In this document: piece after piece, positions 37,555 through 47,216 of the stretch
Layout of the letters: the number at the start of each line of letters is the position of its first letter
How positions within the stretch are numbered: position 1 is the first letter of the stretch
NCBI RefSeq assembly: GCF_023016155.1
Contig: NZ_JALKBG010000008.1
Coordinates: 1,118,501-1,182,500, forward strand
Length of the DNA: 64,000 nt
DNA from: Aliiroseovarius sp. F20344
GTDB lineage: Bacteria > Pseudomonadota > Alphaproteobacteria > Rhodobacterales > Rhodobacteraceae
Direction: 5' to 3'
Translations under genes and position numbers: made by a program
The notes under the pieces: model-generated
The model's database searches: none
The model's input: the letters and a program-made list of their open reading frames with translations, nothing else
What the model was told of the DNA's origin: nothing

Positions 37555-39133
37555 GGGGTTCCCCAAAGTCGCGTTGATATGCGCGACATGTGCCGCGATG
37601 ATGGGCGCAGCCCAGGCGCAAACCGCGCCGGGGTCAGCCCCGATGTCGGCAATTGGCTGGCTGTCTGACAGCGTGGCCCTTCCACCGCCTTCAATGGACA
37701 GCGCGGTGCTTCCCCCCGACCCGAACGAACCCGAGACCGCCACCGGTGCATCGGTCGCGCAGGTCACCATGAGCCTTCTAGAAACGCCGATATTGGATTC
37801 TGTGGGGCTGCTGTCCAGCTCAACCACAGGCCTTGCCAGTGATCTGTGGGGGCAATCGCGTCCGAATGATTTGGCCCGCCGCATCTCCAGCATGCCATTG
37901 CAGCTGTATCCCTCGACCCAAGAACTTTTGAACACGCTTTTGCTGGCTGAACTCAACCCACCCAAAGGCGCGCGCACCGGAGATGACCGGCTGTTCATGG
38001 CGCGCGTGGACCGGCTTCTTGCCATTGGTGCTTTGGATCAAGCCGAAGCGCTTCTTGACCGAGCGGGGAACGTAAATGCGCGTGTCTTCCGCAGGGGATT
38101 TGACACGGCCCTTCTTCTTGGGACCGAAGATCGCTTTTGCGAGGTTCTGAAAAACTCTCCAGACCTAAGCCCTACCTTTCCAGCGCGGGTGTTTTGTCTT
38201 GCGCGATCTGGCGAATGGGAAGCAGCTGTTCTTACGCTCGAGACCGGGCGGGCCTTGGGATATATCAACGATTTCGAAGATGCGCTTTTGGCGCGTTTTC
38301 TTGATCCGGAATTGTTCGAGGGCGAAGACCCGCCCCGTCGCCCAGAAAACATGACCCCCCTGACCTATCGCATGTTCGAAGCGATTGGGGAGCATATTCC
38401 GACAACCAACCTTCCCTTGGCCTTTGCGCAGGCAGATATGCGCGCAAATATCGGATGGAAAGCGCGCGCTGAGGCTGCCGAACGGTTGGCCCGTGTTGGC
38501 TCCGCAACGCCCAACCAGCTTCTTGGCCTGTACACCGAACGTCGACCCTCTGCCTCCGGTGGCATCTGGGAGCGCATGCATTCTGTACGGCGTTTGGAAC
38601 AAAGCCTGTCCAGCGGGAACGACGCGGCCCTGTCAGCGGCATTGACATCCCTTTGGCCACGGCTGGAAGACGCGTCGCTTGAGGTGCCCGTTGCGCGGCT
38701 CTTTGGCGACCGGTTGATTGCGAAAACCCCTTCCGGTCCGAAAGCACGCAGCGCCGCATTATCCCTTGGACTTCTGTCTGACAGCAGCGAGGAATTTGCG
38801 GCCTCTTGGGCTGTTCGCCCCGGGGACCGGAAAGAACCCGTTCTGACCTCCATTGCACTTGGAAACACCCAAGGGATTCTGGCCTATAACGAAGAATCGC
38901 GCGCAGTACTGGAAGGTCTAAACGCAACCAGCGCGCCTGTCCGTCTGAAGTCATTGATGGAGAGCGATCGCATGGGCGAAGCCATTCTACGCGCCATTTC
39001 ACTGTATGAATCCGGCACGAACGGCAACTTGGATGAAATCGCAGATGCGCTGGCCTTTTTCCGTCAAATCGGGCTGGAACGCGCCGCACGACAGGCCGCG
39101 CTTGAGTTTCTTATCCTCGAGAGGCGCGGATGA
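37544..39133 (+). CDS. Exported protein of unknown function (529 residues)
   Basis: A signal peptide (VALICATCAAMMGAAQAQ, cleavage near residue 26) marks it as periplasmic. The mature part is Ala/Leu-rich and mostly helical, with repeated helix pairs such as RVDRLLAIGALDQAEALLDR and RAEAAERLARVGSATPNQLL, suggesting TPR/SEL1-like scaffolding rather than an enzyme. It overlaps the small membrane-protein gene upstream and xerD downstream (ATGA), so all three are probably co-translated. Function is not known. Confidence 0.75.
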   Translation: MAAKGFPKVALICATCAAMMGAAQAQTAPGSAPMSAIGWLSDSVALPPPSMDSAVLPPDPNEPETATGASVAQVTMSLLETPILDSVGLLSSSTTGLASDLWGQSRPNDLARRISSMPLQLYPSTQELLNTLLLAELNPPKGARTGDDRLFMARVDRLLAIGALDQAEALLDRAGNVNARVFRRGFDTALLLGTEDRFCEVLKNSPDLSPTFPARVFCLARSGEWEAAVLTLETGRALGYINDFEDALLARFLDPELFEGEDPPRRPENMTPLTYRMFEAIGEHIPTTNLPLAFAQADMRANIGWKARAEAAERLARVGSATPNQLLGLYTERRPSASGGIWERMHSVRRLEQSLSSGNDAALSAALTSLWPRLEDASLEVPVARLFGDRLIAKTPSGPKARSAALSLGLLSDSSEEFAASWAVRPGDRKEPVLTSIALGNTQGILAYNEESRAVLEGLNATSAPVRLKSLMESDRMGEAILRAISLYESGTNGNLDEIADALAFFRQIGLERAARQAALEFLILERRG

Positions 39134-40074
39134 ACGCAGATCACGCGCGGTGGATCTCAAGCTTTCTGGATGCTCAGGCGGCAGAACTTGGGGCATCGGA
39201 TAACACGCGCATGGCCTATGGGCGGGATTTGAAAGCGTTCTCAGAATTTCTGGAGACGCGCGCCCCCCGATTTGAAACGCTGTCCCGTGAGGACATTGAA
39301 AGCTATCTGATTGACTGTGACGCGCAGGGCTTGGCGGCTTCGACGCGGGCCCGGCGCTTGTCTTCCATTAAACAGCTGTTTCGATTTGCCTATGAAGAAG
39401 GCTGGCGTGACGACAATCCGGCGCTGAAGATACGCGGTCCCGGACAGGCAAAATCACTTCCGAAAACTCTGACAGAAGCGCAGGTCGAAGCCCTTCTTGG
39501 TGCCGCACGCGAGGTTGGGCGAAGCGACGCCGAACAGCTTCGCAACACGTGTATGATGGAGCTTCTTTATGCAACGGGTATGCGCGTCAGCGAACTTGTG
39601 TCCCTGCCTGTGTCCGCGGCGCGCGGGGAGCCGCAACTGCTGCTGATCCGTGGCAAAGGCGACAAGGATCGGCTTGTGCCTTTATCAAACGAGGCGCGTA
39701 TTGCGCTTTCAGACTGGTTGGAGCACCGGGATGCGGATGAAGAGGCCGCACGTCTGGAAAAGGGGGCGAAACCCTCTCTCTTCCTATTTCCTTCCGGCAG
39801 TTCCGTCGGCCATCTAACACGACACCGGTTTTACGGCATCATCAAACAAATCGCGGTCAAAGCAGGCGTTTCGCCAAGCGACGTTACCCCCCACAGGCTT
39901 CGCCACGCCTTCGCAACGCACCTTCTGGCCAACGGGGCTGATCTTCGGTCAATTCAGGCTCTGCTTGGACATGCTGACCTTGCCACAACCGAAATCTACA
40001 CGCATGTTCTTGAGGAACGTTTGCGCGAACTTGTGTTCACGCATCATCCATTGGCCAAGAAGGACCCGTCATGA
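39130..40074 (+). CDS. xerD: Tyrosine site-specific recombinase XerD
   Basis: This 314-residue recombinase resolves chromosome dimers at dif. The N-terminal SAM-like domain covers about 1-95. The catalytic domain carries Arg in ATGMRVSELVSL, His and Arg in HRLRHAFATHLL, His in LLGHADLATT and the nucleophile Tyr in EIYTHVLEERLREL. All catalytic residues are intact, unlike the recombinase-fold gene at 7032-7745. XerC should lie elsewhere. The start overlaps the preceding stop (ATGA). Confidence 0.92.
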   Translation: MNADHARWISSFLDAQAAELGASDNTRMAYGRDLKAFSEFLETRAPRFETLSREDIESYLIDCDAQGLAASTRARRLSSIKQLFRFAYEEGWRDDNPALKIRGPGQAKSLPKTLTEAQVEALLGAAREVGRSDAEQLRNTCMMELLYATGMRVSELVSLPVSAARGEPQLLLIRGKGDKDRLVPLSNEARIALSDWLEHRDADEEAARLEKGAKPSLFLFPSGSSVGHLTRHRFYGIIKQIAVKAGVSPSDVTPHRLRHAFATHLLANGADLRSIQALLGHADLATTEIYTHVLEERLRELVFTHHPLAKKDPS

Positions 40075-40433
40075 GCCTTATCACAATCCTTCTGATCCTT
40101 CTGATCGCCGCCTTCCATTGCTATATCCTGTGGTTCGAAATGTTTGCCTGGGAAAGCCGAGGACCCAAGATCTTTCGCCAGTTTCCACGCGACCTGTTCG
40201 CGCCGACAAAAGCTATGGCGGCCAATCAAGGTCTGTATAACGGGTTTCTAGCTGCGGGCTTACTCTGGTCGGTGATCATCCAAGACCCAAGCTGGTCACA
40301 GAACGTCGCAGTGTTTTTTCTTGGGTGTGTGGCTGTGGCTGGTATCTTCGGGGCGGTTACAGCGTCTAAGAGGATATTCTACGTGCAGGCCCTGCCCGCC
40401 CTTGTCGCTTTGGTTCTGGTTTTGATCACCTGA
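40071..40433 (+). CDS. DUF1304-family small membrane protein
   Basis: This 120-residue inner-membrane protein has four predicted TM helices (about 3-22, 52-70, 76-93 and 100-119). Family features are HCYILWFEMFAW and NQGLYNGFLAAGL. Function is unknown. It overlaps xerD by four bases (ATGA) and ends at the 3' end of the convergent START-domain gene, with no gap between them. Confidence 0.85.
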   Translation: MSLITILLILLIAAFHCYILWFEMFAWESRGPKIFRQFPRDLFAPTKAMAANQGLYNGFLAAGLLWSVIIQDPSWSQNVAVFFLGCVAVAGIFGAVTASKRIFYVQALPALVALVLVLIT

Positions 40434-40883
40434 TCAGCTTGGATAAAGCACAGCCGCACGTTTTTCGAAAGCGGCAACGATACGATGCATCGCCTCGTTG
40501 AACACAAGGCCAATAACCTTCTGCAACATCGGGCTTTTGAACTCGAAATCGACGTAGAACTCGACCTCACACCCTTGCGGGTGATCTTTAAAGATCCAGA
40601 ACGATTTCAGATATTTAAACGGACCGTCCAGATATTCGGTATCAATACGCCGCGCGTCCTGATCCAGCGTTACACGACTGGTAAACCGCTCGCGAAACAC
40701 CTTGAAGCTGATCACAAGATCCGCCTCCATCATCACACGCCCATCATCCATGGGAGCCGTCCGGCGCACCCGCGCTGCTGAGTTCCACGGCAGGAACTCT
40801 GGATAGCGACCGACATCCGCAACAAGATCATACATCTGCTGCGGCGTGTACGGCATCACACGTTTTTCGCCATGTGTAGGCAT
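40434..40883 (-). CDS. START/COQ10-RatA-family lipid-binding protein
   Basis: This 149-residue polyketide-cyclase/START-fold protein resembles mitochondrial Coq10 and bacterial Rat[23 protein letters not shown], then [16 protein letters not shown] and [23 protein letters not shown] role in ubiquinone binding or delivery is likelier than toxicity to ribosomes. In many relatives this gene neighbours lipA, as here within about 800 bases. Confidence 0.85.
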   Translation of the reverse strand: MPTHGEKRVMPYTPQQMYDLVADVGRYPEFLPWNSAARVRRTAPMDDGRVMMEADLVISFKVFRERFTSRVTLDQDARRIDTEYLDGPFKYLKSFWIFKDHPQGCEVEFYVDFEFKSPMLQKVIGLVFNEAMHRIVAAFEKRAAVLYPS

Positions 40884-40954
40884 TTTCAGGCGTTTCCCCT
40901 TCTAAGATCGTTGCACATGTCTTAGGAATACGAGTGAAAATCAAGGGGGGCTTC

Positions 40955-41512
40955 ATGGTTCAGCGACCATATGTCATTGATACGCTTATATCCGCCAAGC
41001 AAATTGCGGCTAGGGTTGAAGAGCTATCCAAAGAGATTCACGATGAATTTGATGGTACCGACAAGTTGGTTGTCGTTGGGTTACTAAGGGGTTCGTTCGT
41101 CTTCATCGCCGATGTTGTACGTGAATTGGACCTGCCTGTCGAAGTCGATTTTCTGGAAGCGTCCTCTTACGGAGACTCAACCGAAAGCAGCCGAGAAGTG
41201 CGTATTCTCAAGGACTTACGAGGGGAAATTGCCGGGCGTGACGTTCTTGTCGTTGAGGACATCATTGATACTGGTTTCACCCTTCAACACGTGGTTAAGC
41301 TGCTGAAGGCAAAAGGCCCAAGCAAACTGCGAACAATTGCTCTTCTTGATAAACCCACACGGCGAGAAGTGGATGTGAAGGCCGATTGGACCGGTTTTGA
41401 AATTCCAGATGAGTTTGTCGTCGGCTATGGCATCGACTATGCCCAACGCAATCGCAACCTGCCCCATATTGGCAAAGTGCGGTTTCTAGACACCCAAGAT
41501 TCCGAGAGCTAG
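40955..41512 (+). CDS. hpt: Hypoxanthine phosphoribosyltransferase
   Basis: This 185-residue purine-salvage enzyme converts hypoxanthine (and often guanine) to the nucleotide using PRPP. Family motifs are [19 protein letters not shown], the PRPP loop [17 protein letters not shown], and [11 protein letters not shown]. The ATG at 40955 follows a G-run; a GTG seven codons upstream is less likely. A 59-residue membrane protein follows after three bases. Confidence 0.93.
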   Translation: MVQRPYVIDTLISAKQIAARVEELSKEIHDEFDGTDKLVVVGLLRGSFVFIADVVRELDLPVEVDFLEASSYGDSTESSREVRILKDLRGEIAGRDVLVVEDIIDTGFTLQHVVKLLKAKGPSKLRTIALLDKPTRREVDVKADWTGFEIPDEFVVGYGIDYAQRNRNLPHIGKVRFLDTQDSES

Positions 41513-41515
41513 GTT

Positions 41516-41695
41516 ATGAACCTGCATTGGCTTTTGCGCATGTCAAAATGGGCGCGCAATCCGCCTTCAGCCAAACGGGTAGTATTCGGTCTGATTGTGA
41601 TTGCGATCTGTTTGGCACTTTTCGCCTATGAATACTTCATAGGCGCGCCCGAATGGATGGAAATCGAGCGCTTGAGAAAGCCTAAACTTTATTAG
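41516..41695 (+). CDS. Small membrane protein downstream of hpt (59 residues)
   Basis: The peptide opens MNLHWLLRMSKWARNPPSAK, contains one TM helix (VVFGLIVIAICLALFAYEYF) and ends in a charged tail RLRKPKLY. The gene starts 3 bases after the hpt stop with AGGT upstream, and ends 2 bases before the convergent lipA stop. Coding is supported by the tight fit and coherent TM topology. No known function. Confidence 0.65.
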   Translation: MNLHWLLRMSKWARNPPSAKRVVFGLIVIAICLALFAYEYFIGAPEWMEIERLRKPKLY

Positions 41696-41697
41696 CA

Positions 41698-42648
41698 TCA
41701 AGCCTTTGCAAGGCTTTCTTCACGCGCTTTGCGCAGGCGTTCGAAATCGTCACCAGCATGGTACGACGACCGTGTCAGCGGCGTCGCAGACACCATCAGG
41801 AAGCCCTTGCCATAGGCAGCAGTCTCGTAATCTTTGAACTCGTCCGGATGGACGAACCGTTCTACCGCATGGTGTTTCGGTGTGGGCTGCAGATACTGGC
41901 CAATGGTCAGGAAATCGATGTCAGCTGCGCGCATGTCATCCATGATCTGCATCACGGATTGACGATCTTCACCCAGCCCAACCATGATACCTGACTTAGT
42001 GAACATGGACGGATCCAGCTCTTTCACGCGCTGGAGCAGGCGCAATGAATGGAAATACCGCGCGCCGGGGCGCACTTCCGGATAAAGGCCCGGTACGGTC
42101 TCGAGGTTGTGGTTGAACACGTCAGGACGCGCCTCAACGACGGTTTCCAGCACGCTGTTTTTGCATTTCAGGAAGTCTGGAGTCAGGATTTCAATCGTGG
42201 TGTCTGGCGACTGGTGACGAACGGCGCGGATCGTCTGGGCAAAGTGCTCTGCCCCACCGTCTTTCAAGTCGTCTCGGTCCACGGACGTGATCACGACGTG
42301 GTTCAGACCCAGTTTCTTAACAGCGTGCGCCACGCGACCGGGTTCGAACGCGTCCAGATCATCTGGCTTGCCGGTGGCCACGTTGCAGAAGGTACAGCCA
42401 CGGGTACAGATCTCACCCATGATCATCATGGTGGCGTGACCTTGGCTCCAGCATTCGCCCGCGTTGGGACAGCCTGCTTCTTCGCACACGGTGACAAGGT
42501 TGTTTTCGCGCATGATCTTGTGCGTTTCCGCATAGCCCTTCCCGCCGGGCGCTTTCACGCGAATCCAGCTGGGTTTTTTGGGCTGAGCGTTGTCCTTGCG
42601 ATGCGCCTTCTCGGGATGGCGGCTTTCAGGAATTTTCAGATCACGCAT
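41698..42648 (-). CDS. lipA: Lipoyl synthase
   Basis: This 316-residue radical-SAM enzyme inserts two sulfurs into octanoyl chains on lipoyl domains. The auxiliary cluster cysteines are in [16 protein letters not shown] and the radical-SAM CxxxCxxC is CTRGCTFC. The C-terminal [10 protein letters not shown] supplies the usual final Ser ligand. Length is normal. The downstream gene is convergent (two-base gap). Confidence 0.96.
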   Translation of the reverse strand: MRDLKIPESRHPEKAHRKDNAQPKKPSWIRVKAPGGKGYAETHKIMRENNLVTVCEEAGCPNAGECWSQGHATMMIMGEICTRGCTFCNVATGKPDDLDAFEPGRVAHAVKKLGLNHVVITSVDRDDLKDGGAEHFAQTIRAVRHQSPDTTIEILTPDFLKCKNSVLETVVEARPDVFNHNLETVPGLYPEVRPGARYFHSLRLLQRVKELDPSMFTKSGIMVGLGEDRQSVMQIMDDMRAADIDFLTIGQYLQPTPKHHAVERFVHPDEFKDYETAAYGKGFLMVSATPLTRSSYHAGDDFERLRKAREESLAKA

Positions 42649-42806
42649 GGCTTTCCTCCGGGCCAGTGGTTCTGACCTATATAAGTGCCTCCTGCCCCCA
42701 AGTCACCTTGAAACCTTGGTTTCCAGATATGCAACCGATGCATAGCGCAAGCCATTGTCGAACGAAAATGCCGCACTGCAGTAAATCGCCGTTGAGCACC
42801 TTTTGG

Positions 42807-42822
42807 AATCGTTCTAATCGTT
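42807..42822. promoter_or_regulatory. AATCGTT direct repeat upstream of the peroxiredoxin gene
   Basis: AATCGTT occurs at 42807-42813 and 42816-42822, nine bases apart, in the 231-base gap between lipA and the peroxiredoxin gene. It may be a regulator site. The rest of the gap shows nothing recognisable. Confidence 0.2.
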
Positions 42823-42879
42823 ACATCAACGCGCGCAGCGATTCCCAGCCACGCGTCTAAACTGTAAAGGAATTTCCCA

Positions 42880-43425
42880 ATGAAAGCAGGCGTAACCGTC
42901 CCCAACATCACCTTCCACACCCGTGTACGTGATGAAAGCATCGAAGGCCCGAACCCCTTCCGCTGGCAGGACATGACCTCGGACGATTACTTCAAAGGAA
43001 AGCGTGTTGTTCTGTTCTCGCTGCCCGGCGCGTTCACCCCAACCTGCTCGACCTATCAACTGCCCGGTTATGAGAACGGCGCTGCCGATTTTGCCGCCGA
43101 AGGCATCGACGAGATCTACTGCATGTCCGTAAACGACAGCTTCGTCATGAACGCCTGGGCCCGCAACCAGGAACTGGAAAACGTGAAAGTTATCCCTGAT
43201 GGCGCTGGCGAGTTTACCCGCCTGATGGGCATGCTGGTCGACAAATCCAACATCGGCTTCGGCGCCCGCTCGTGGCGCTATGCTGCTGTCATCAATGACG
43301 GTGTTGTTGAAGCATGGTTCGAAGAGCCCGGCCGCGAAGACAACCATGGCGAAGACCCCTATGGTGAAAGCGCGCCGGAAACCGTTCTGGCGTGGCTGAA
43401 AGAGGCCAAAGAAGCCGTCGCGTAA
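42880..43425 (+). CDS. Glutathione/glutaredoxin-dependent peroxiredoxin (Prx5 type)
   Basis: This 181-residue thiol peroxidase reduces peroxides. The active-site motif is FSLPGAFTPTCSTYQLPGY, with the peroxidatic cysteine in PTCS, and Arg lies in GARSWRYAAVI. The family (AhpC/TSA, Prx5 subgroup) uses glutathione or glutaredoxin. AAAGGAA lies upstream of the start. A strong terminator follows. Confidence 0.92.
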   Translation: MKAGVTVPNITFHTRVRDESIEGPNPFRWQDMTSDDYFKGKRVVLFSLPGAFTPTCSTYQLPGYENGAADFAAEGIDEIYCMSVNDSFVMNAWARNQELENVKVIPDGAGEFTRLMGMLVDKSNIGFGARSWRYAAVINDGVVEAWFEEPGREDNHGEDPYGESAPETVLAWLKEAKEAVA

Positions 43426-43446
43426 GCGATTGCTGACGAAATGACG

Positions 43447-43472
43447 AAGGGCCGCCCGATTGGGTGGCCCTT
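43447..43472. terminator. Bidirectional terminator after the peroxiredoxin gene
   Basis: AAGGGCCGCCC (43447-43457), loop GATT, GGGTGGCCCTT (43462-43472), one G-T pair in the stem, with T/A-rich flanks. It serves the peroxiredoxin gene and the convergent P-loop kinase gene, which ends at 43474. Confidence 0.75.
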
Positions 43473-43473
43473 A

Positions 43474-44004
43474 CTATTCGGCCTCATTGACTCGCTGCAC
43501 AACCCTATCAAGATCAACGGTATTCTTGCACACCACTAATTTCTCAGATGGACAGTTTTTTAACGCCGCCGAGATTTTCTGATGGAATGCTTTGGATCGC
43601 CACAGACTTTGAAACGCAAAACGGTACTGCTGTACTGGCCAGTCGATGTTTCCGTCCGGAAGTTCTGGGCGTGTATGGCCGCGATGCTTCCATGGTCTGA
43701 TCAGCAACCGCACAGCACGTCGCCAAAATGGTGGATCAAGCCAAATGACTAAATCTGTCCGATTAACGGTTTGCTCAAGCAGGGACGGCCCACCTTCTAT
43801 GATCCAACTATCATCGGCAACTATTGCCGCAAGCGCGCGCTGGATGTCGACTTTGGATTTTTGCTTCCAGCTTTCTGTTAGCTTGATCGCATCAAACGAC
43901 ACAAGCTGGGCAGCGGGTATGGAGTCTGACAATCGGGCGGCAAAGTGAGTTTTTCCACTTCCATTGGCTCCGGTGATAACGATGCGCTTCACCGGGAAGG
44001 CCAT
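43474..44004 (-). CDS. P-loop kinase-like protein (adenylate-kinase-like)
   Basis: This 176-residue protein has the P-loop ITGANGSGKTHFAARL and the paired segment WIIEGG, then DLVIWLDPPFWRR, as in the small AAA/FlaR-type 'topology modulation' kinases. Substrate is unknown. The start at 44004 is used, two bases after the carbonic-anhydrase-type gene ends; an alternative ATG 18 bases earlier overlaps it. Lower GC than adjoining genes. Confidence 0.7.
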   Translation of the reverse strand: MAFPVKRIVITGANGSGKTHFAARLSDSIPAAQLVSFDAIKLTESWKQKSKVDIQRALAAIVADDSWIIEGGPSLLEQTVNRTDLVIWLDPPFWRRAVRLLIRPWKHRGHTRPELPDGNIDWPVQQYRFAFQSLWRSKAFHQKISAALKNCPSEKLVVCKNTVDLDRVVQRVNEAE

Positions 44005-44005
44005 G

Positions 44006-44539
44006 TCAGCAGCACCCCCCATTCGCGGATTTTAACCCCGTCAAAAACCGCGCCGCGTTCTGCTGATAGTGTACCGCGGACGCCTCGATCCCTTCGATCG
44101 CCGCGTCATCCAGCTCGCGCACCACTTTGCCCGGAGCACCAAGCACCATCGCCCCATCGGGGATCACCTTGCCTTCCGTCACCAAGGCCCCTGCCCCGAT
44201 CAGGCAGTTTTTGCCGATCACCGCGCCGTTCATCACAGTGGCGTTCATGCCGATCAGAGTGTTGTCTCCGATGGTGCAGCCATGCAGCAGAACCTTATGG
44301 CCGACGGTCACATTCGCGCCGATGGTCAGCGGGAAGCCCAGATCGGTGTGAAAGACGCTGTTTTCTTGCACATTCGTGCCCGCTCCGATGGAGATTTGTT
44401 CGTTGTCACCACGAATCGTTGTCCCGAACCAGACCGAGGCTTTGGCTCCAATTTTCACCCGTCCGATGACATTGGCATCAGCAGCAACAAAGACATCCTC
44501 GGCAATCTCGGGGGCGATCCCGTCCAACTCATAGATCAT
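44006..44539 (-). CDS. Gamma-carbonic-anhydrase-family hexapeptide protein
   Basis: This 177-residue left-handed beta-helix protein has hexapeptide repeats throughout ([29 protein letters not shown]). Metal-ligand histidines lie in [18 protein letters not shown]. Members may be carbonic anhydrases or PaaY-like thioesterases; activity cannot be inferred. Overlaps the gmk stop by four bases. Confidence 0.85.
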   Translation of the reverse strand: MIYELDGIAPEIAEDVFVAADANVIGRVKIGAKASVWFGTTIRGDNEQISIGAGTNVQENSVFHTDLGFPLTIGANVTVGHKVLLHGCTIGDNTLIGMNATVMNGAVIGKNCLIGAGALVTEGKVIPDGAMVLGAPGKVVRELDDAAIEGIEASAVHYQQNAARFLTGLKSANGGCC

Positions 44540-45192
44540 GCGCTTCCCTCTTCGAACTCGGATTGCAGTTTGCGGACATGCTCCAGCAGGGTTGGCTGCT
44601 GATTGCGGCGCTGGCGCGTGGCCTCGACGATGGTGATCAGCTTCTGCGCCGTTTCTTCCAGATCGTCGTTGACCAACACGTAATCGTAGCTGCCCCAGTG
44701 GCTGATCTCGTCCCAGCTTTTCTGCATGCGCTTCTGGATCACGTCATCGCTGTCCTGCCCACGCCCTTCCAGGCGCGATCGCAACTCGTCGATTGAGGGC
44801 GGCAGGATGAAAATCGATAAAGAATGCGAGGCCATGGACGAATTGCGGATCTGCACCTCGCCCTGCCAGTCCACATCAAACAGAACATCCTTGCCGCTTT
44901 CGATGGCTTTGCGCACGGGTTCTGCGGGCGATCCATAGAAGTTGCCGAAGACGTGAGCGTGCTCCAGCATTTCGCCTTGAATGACCATTTCGCGAAAGCG
45001 GCTTTCATCCACGAAGTGATAGTGTTCACCGTCCTTTTCACCCTCACGCGGCGCACGGGTGGTGGCCGAAACCGAGAAGCTGAGCGTCGGGTCCCACTCC
45101 ATCAACCGTTTGGCCAAGGTTGATTTGCCAGCACCCGAGGGGGACGACAGGATGATAAGAAGGCCGCGTCGTTTGGTGTCAGGGGCGTTCAT
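44536..45192 (-). CDS. gmk: Guanylate kinase
   Basis: This 218-residue enzyme phosphorylates GMP. The P-loop is [16 protein letters not shown], followed by [18 protein letters not shown] and [14 protein letters not shown]. The start at 45192 has GGAG nine bases upstream; a longer frame was rejected because it runs into the yicC-type gene. It lies just downstream of the yicC-type gene, a common arrangement. Confidence 0.95.
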   Translation of the reverse strand: MNAPDTKRRGLLIILSSPSGAGKSTLAKRLMEWDPTLSFSVSATTRAPREGEKDGEHYHFVDESRFREMVIQGEMLEHAHVFGNFYGSPAEPVRKAIESGKDVLFDVDWQGEVQIRNSSMASHSLSIFILPPSIDELRSRLEGRGQDSDDVIQKRMQKSWDEISHWGSYDYVLVNDDLEETAQKLITIVEATRQRRNQQPTLLEHVRKLQSEFEEGSA

Positions 45193-45196
45193 GGGG

Positions 45197-46090
45197 TCAC
45201 TCCACGTTCTGAACTTGTTCGCGCATCTGATCAATCACGTGCTTCAGGTCAAGCCCCACACTGGTCAGTTCGTTAAATTGTGCCTTTGAACACAAGGTGT
45301 TGGCCTCGCGATTGAACTCTTGCATGAGGAAATCGAGCTTTCGGCCAGCGGGCTCTCCGGCGTTCAGGTGGGACCGCGCGGCGATGACATGGGCCTTTAG
45401 GCGGTCCAGCTCCTCGCGCACATCGGTCTTCACGGCGATCAAGGCGAGTTCCTGCGCAATGCGGTCAGGGTCGGCCCCTTCCGTGGCATCGATGATGCGG
45501 GCCATCGCGTCGCGAAGACCATCCGCTTGCGCCTGCGACCGGGCATCCAGCAACCCTTCGGCTTTCTCGACCAGTGTTTCAACCGTGTCGACCTGCCCCG
45601 ACAGGATCGTCGCCAAAGACCGGCCTTCTTCAAGACGCGAGGCTTTGAAGGCGTCAACCAAACTGGGGATTTGTTCCTTAAGCGCTACGATCAGGGGGGC
45701 GCGGCTGTCTGCATTTGCTGCGCGCACTTCGATAACGCCACGTAGTTGCGCGATGTCTGCCGCAGACACTTGGGCCACCGGAAGCCCGCGCATCTCGGCC
45801 TCGGCCGAAATTGACGACAGATGAGATATCGCCTGCGCCAGACGTTCCGGGTTCACCGCGTATTGCCCGTCATCTTCGGGATGGGACACGCGCAACGTGA
45901 CCGAGATATTCCCACGCGCAACATTTTGTTTCAGAGATTTTCGCAGCTGATCTTCTACGCCATCCAGCCCATCTGGCAGGCGAAGCCGAATGTCCAAACC
46001 GCGCGCATTGACCGATCGCAAGTCCCAAATCCAGGTAAATCCGTTAAGCTCACCTGTGGCGCTGGCGTATCCGGTCATCGAGTAAATCAT
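45197..46090 (-). CDS. YicC-family endoribonuclease-like protein
   Basis: This 297-residue protein opens [17 protein letters not shown], has the middle [10 protein letters not shown] and ends with the DUF1732 signature [16 protein letters not shown]. YicC of E. coli is an endoribonuclease; a similar role is likely but unproved here. Upstream of gmk, as in many proteobacteria. Confidence 0.9.
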   Translation of the reverse strand: MIYSMTGYASATGELNGFTWIWDLRSVNARGLDIRLRLPDGLDGVEDQLRKSLKQNVARGNISVTLRVSHPEDDGQYAVNPERLAQAISHLSSISAEAEMRGLPVAQVSAADIAQLRGVIEVRAANADSRAPLIVALKEQIPSLVDAFKASRLEEGRSLATILSGQVDTVETLVEKAEGLLDARSQAQADGLRDAMARIIDATEGADPDRIAQELALIAVKTDVREELDRLKAHVIAARSHLNAGEPAGRKLDFLMQEFNREANTLCSKAQFNELTSVGLDLKHVIDQMREQVQNVE

Positions 46091-46096
46091 GTTAGG

Positions 46097-46184
46097 TTAA
46101 CCATTTGATAAGATTTTCCGCCAAATTCGATCTGAATGTGACATATTAAGACATCGGTAAGCATTACCTATTTATTCGTTAACA
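46097..46184 (+). promoter_or_regulatory. Candidate CtrA-like sites upstream of the PAS gene
   Basis: TTAA-N7-ATAA (46097-46111), TTAA-N7-GTAA (46146-46160) and GTTAAC (46179-46184) lie in a 160-base gap before the PAS-domain gene. CtrA binds TTAA-N7-TTAA, so each is a one-base-off match. Several in a short span is suggestive, not proof; the gap is AT-rich. Confidence 0.3.
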
Positions 46185-46250
46185 AACGGTCACCAATTGA
46201 ACAAGGATCAGACAGCATCCAATCGGGGGCCAAACCGTCGGGAACCAAAG

Positions 46251-47075
46251 ATGAAAATCGAGTATCTTCAGAACGGCAATGTTGTTTCACTGTCGTCTGC
46301 CCGTCAGGTCCAGAAGTTCAATTCGATCGCACTGGTCGAAGCCTATTGGCATGGCCTACGCAATGGTCGTCTCTGCCCAACCCGGCAAGAGGTAGATCCA
46401 CGTGGCATGGCAGGTGCGCTGCACGAAGCCTTTATGCTTGAAAAGATCGCGCCGGGTTTGGCGCGCATTCGGCTTGCCGGCCAACACATGAATGATGTGT
46501 TGGGTATGGAGGTGCGCGGGATGCCCATTTCGGCCTTCTTCACTACTGAAGCCCGAAAAGAGCTTCATCGCGCGCTTGAAAGCCTGTTTGATATGCCGGC
46601 CCAGATCACATTGTCGCTGGTCACCGAAGGGCGCGCCTTTCGCAAAGGGCAAGAGGCACAGATGATCTTGCTTCCTTTGCGAGACGAAACGGGCCTGATC
46701 ACGCGTGTACTTGGGGCCTTGCAGGTCGAAGGTGATCTAGACCGTACTCCGCAAAGATTTAATATCCGGTCTGCCGAGGTCACAGCGATCGTGGCCGATG
46801 ACGACGCGGCTCCGGCCTTTGATCAGATTGAGAAAGATTACCGCGCCGGTTCGAAATCTCTGCGCTCGGATCAAAAGGACGTTGATCAGCGGCTTGGAAC
46901 GAGCCCGCGGGGCATGTCCGGTCACGTGTTTCGCGAGCCGAAACGGTTTGAAGGCGAAACGCTGCACGAGTTTGCAGAAGCGCGCCGTCACTTTGATCTT
47001 GGCGAGCCGCAAGAGATCGTGACGGGCCAACGTAAAGCGAAAGTTCATCACCTGAGGCTAATCAAAACGGATTAA
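46251..47075 (+). CDS. PAS-domain protein (PAS_5 type)
   Basis: This 274-residue cytoplasmic protein has a single PAS_5-like domain (about 20-160), marked by VEAYWHGLRNGRLCPTRQEV and EKIAPGLARIRLAGQHMNDV. The C-terminal 110 residues are charged and low in predicted structure. No output domain. PAS_5 proteins in alphaproteobacteria are often linked to the cell cycle and motility. The ATG at 46251 is preferred over a TTG 18 codons upstream, which lacks a ribosome site. Confidence 0.8.
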   Translation: MKIEYLQNGNVVSLSSARQVQKFNSIALVEAYWHGLRNGRLCPTRQEVDPRGMAGALHEAFMLEKIAPGLARIRLAGQHMNDVLGMEVRGMPISAFFTTEARKELHRALESLFDMPAQITLSLVTEGRAFRKGQEAQMILLPLRDETGLITRVLGALQVEGDLDRTPQRFNIRSAEVTAIVADDDAAPAFDQIEKDYRAGSKSLRSDQKDVDQRLGTSPRGMSGHVFREPKRFEGETLHEFAEARRHFDLGEPQEIVTGQRKAKVHHLRLIKTD

Positions 47076-47163
47076 AGCGTTTCGACGTATTGTTGAGGCA
47101 CTACAATGAGGCGAAACGCGCGGAACCTATTGATGTCTTGGGCGTTGCACCCTGTGGGCAAAG

Positions 47164-47193
47164 AAAACGCCCCGGTTTTGGCCGGGGCGTTTT
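47164..47193. terminator. Bidirectional intrinsic terminator
   Basis: AAAACGCCCCGG (47164-47175) pairs perfectly with CCGGGGCGTTTT (47182-47193) around a six-base loop, giving Ts on both strands. It separates the convergent PAS gene and class II DAHP synthase gene. Confidence 0.9.
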
Positions 47194-47216
47194 GCATTTT
47201 ATACTGTGCTTTAGGC

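Noticed and set aside
38265-39089. 274-codon minus-strand frame opposite the exported protein
   Set aside because: Arg/Pro-rich shadow translation with no start signal.
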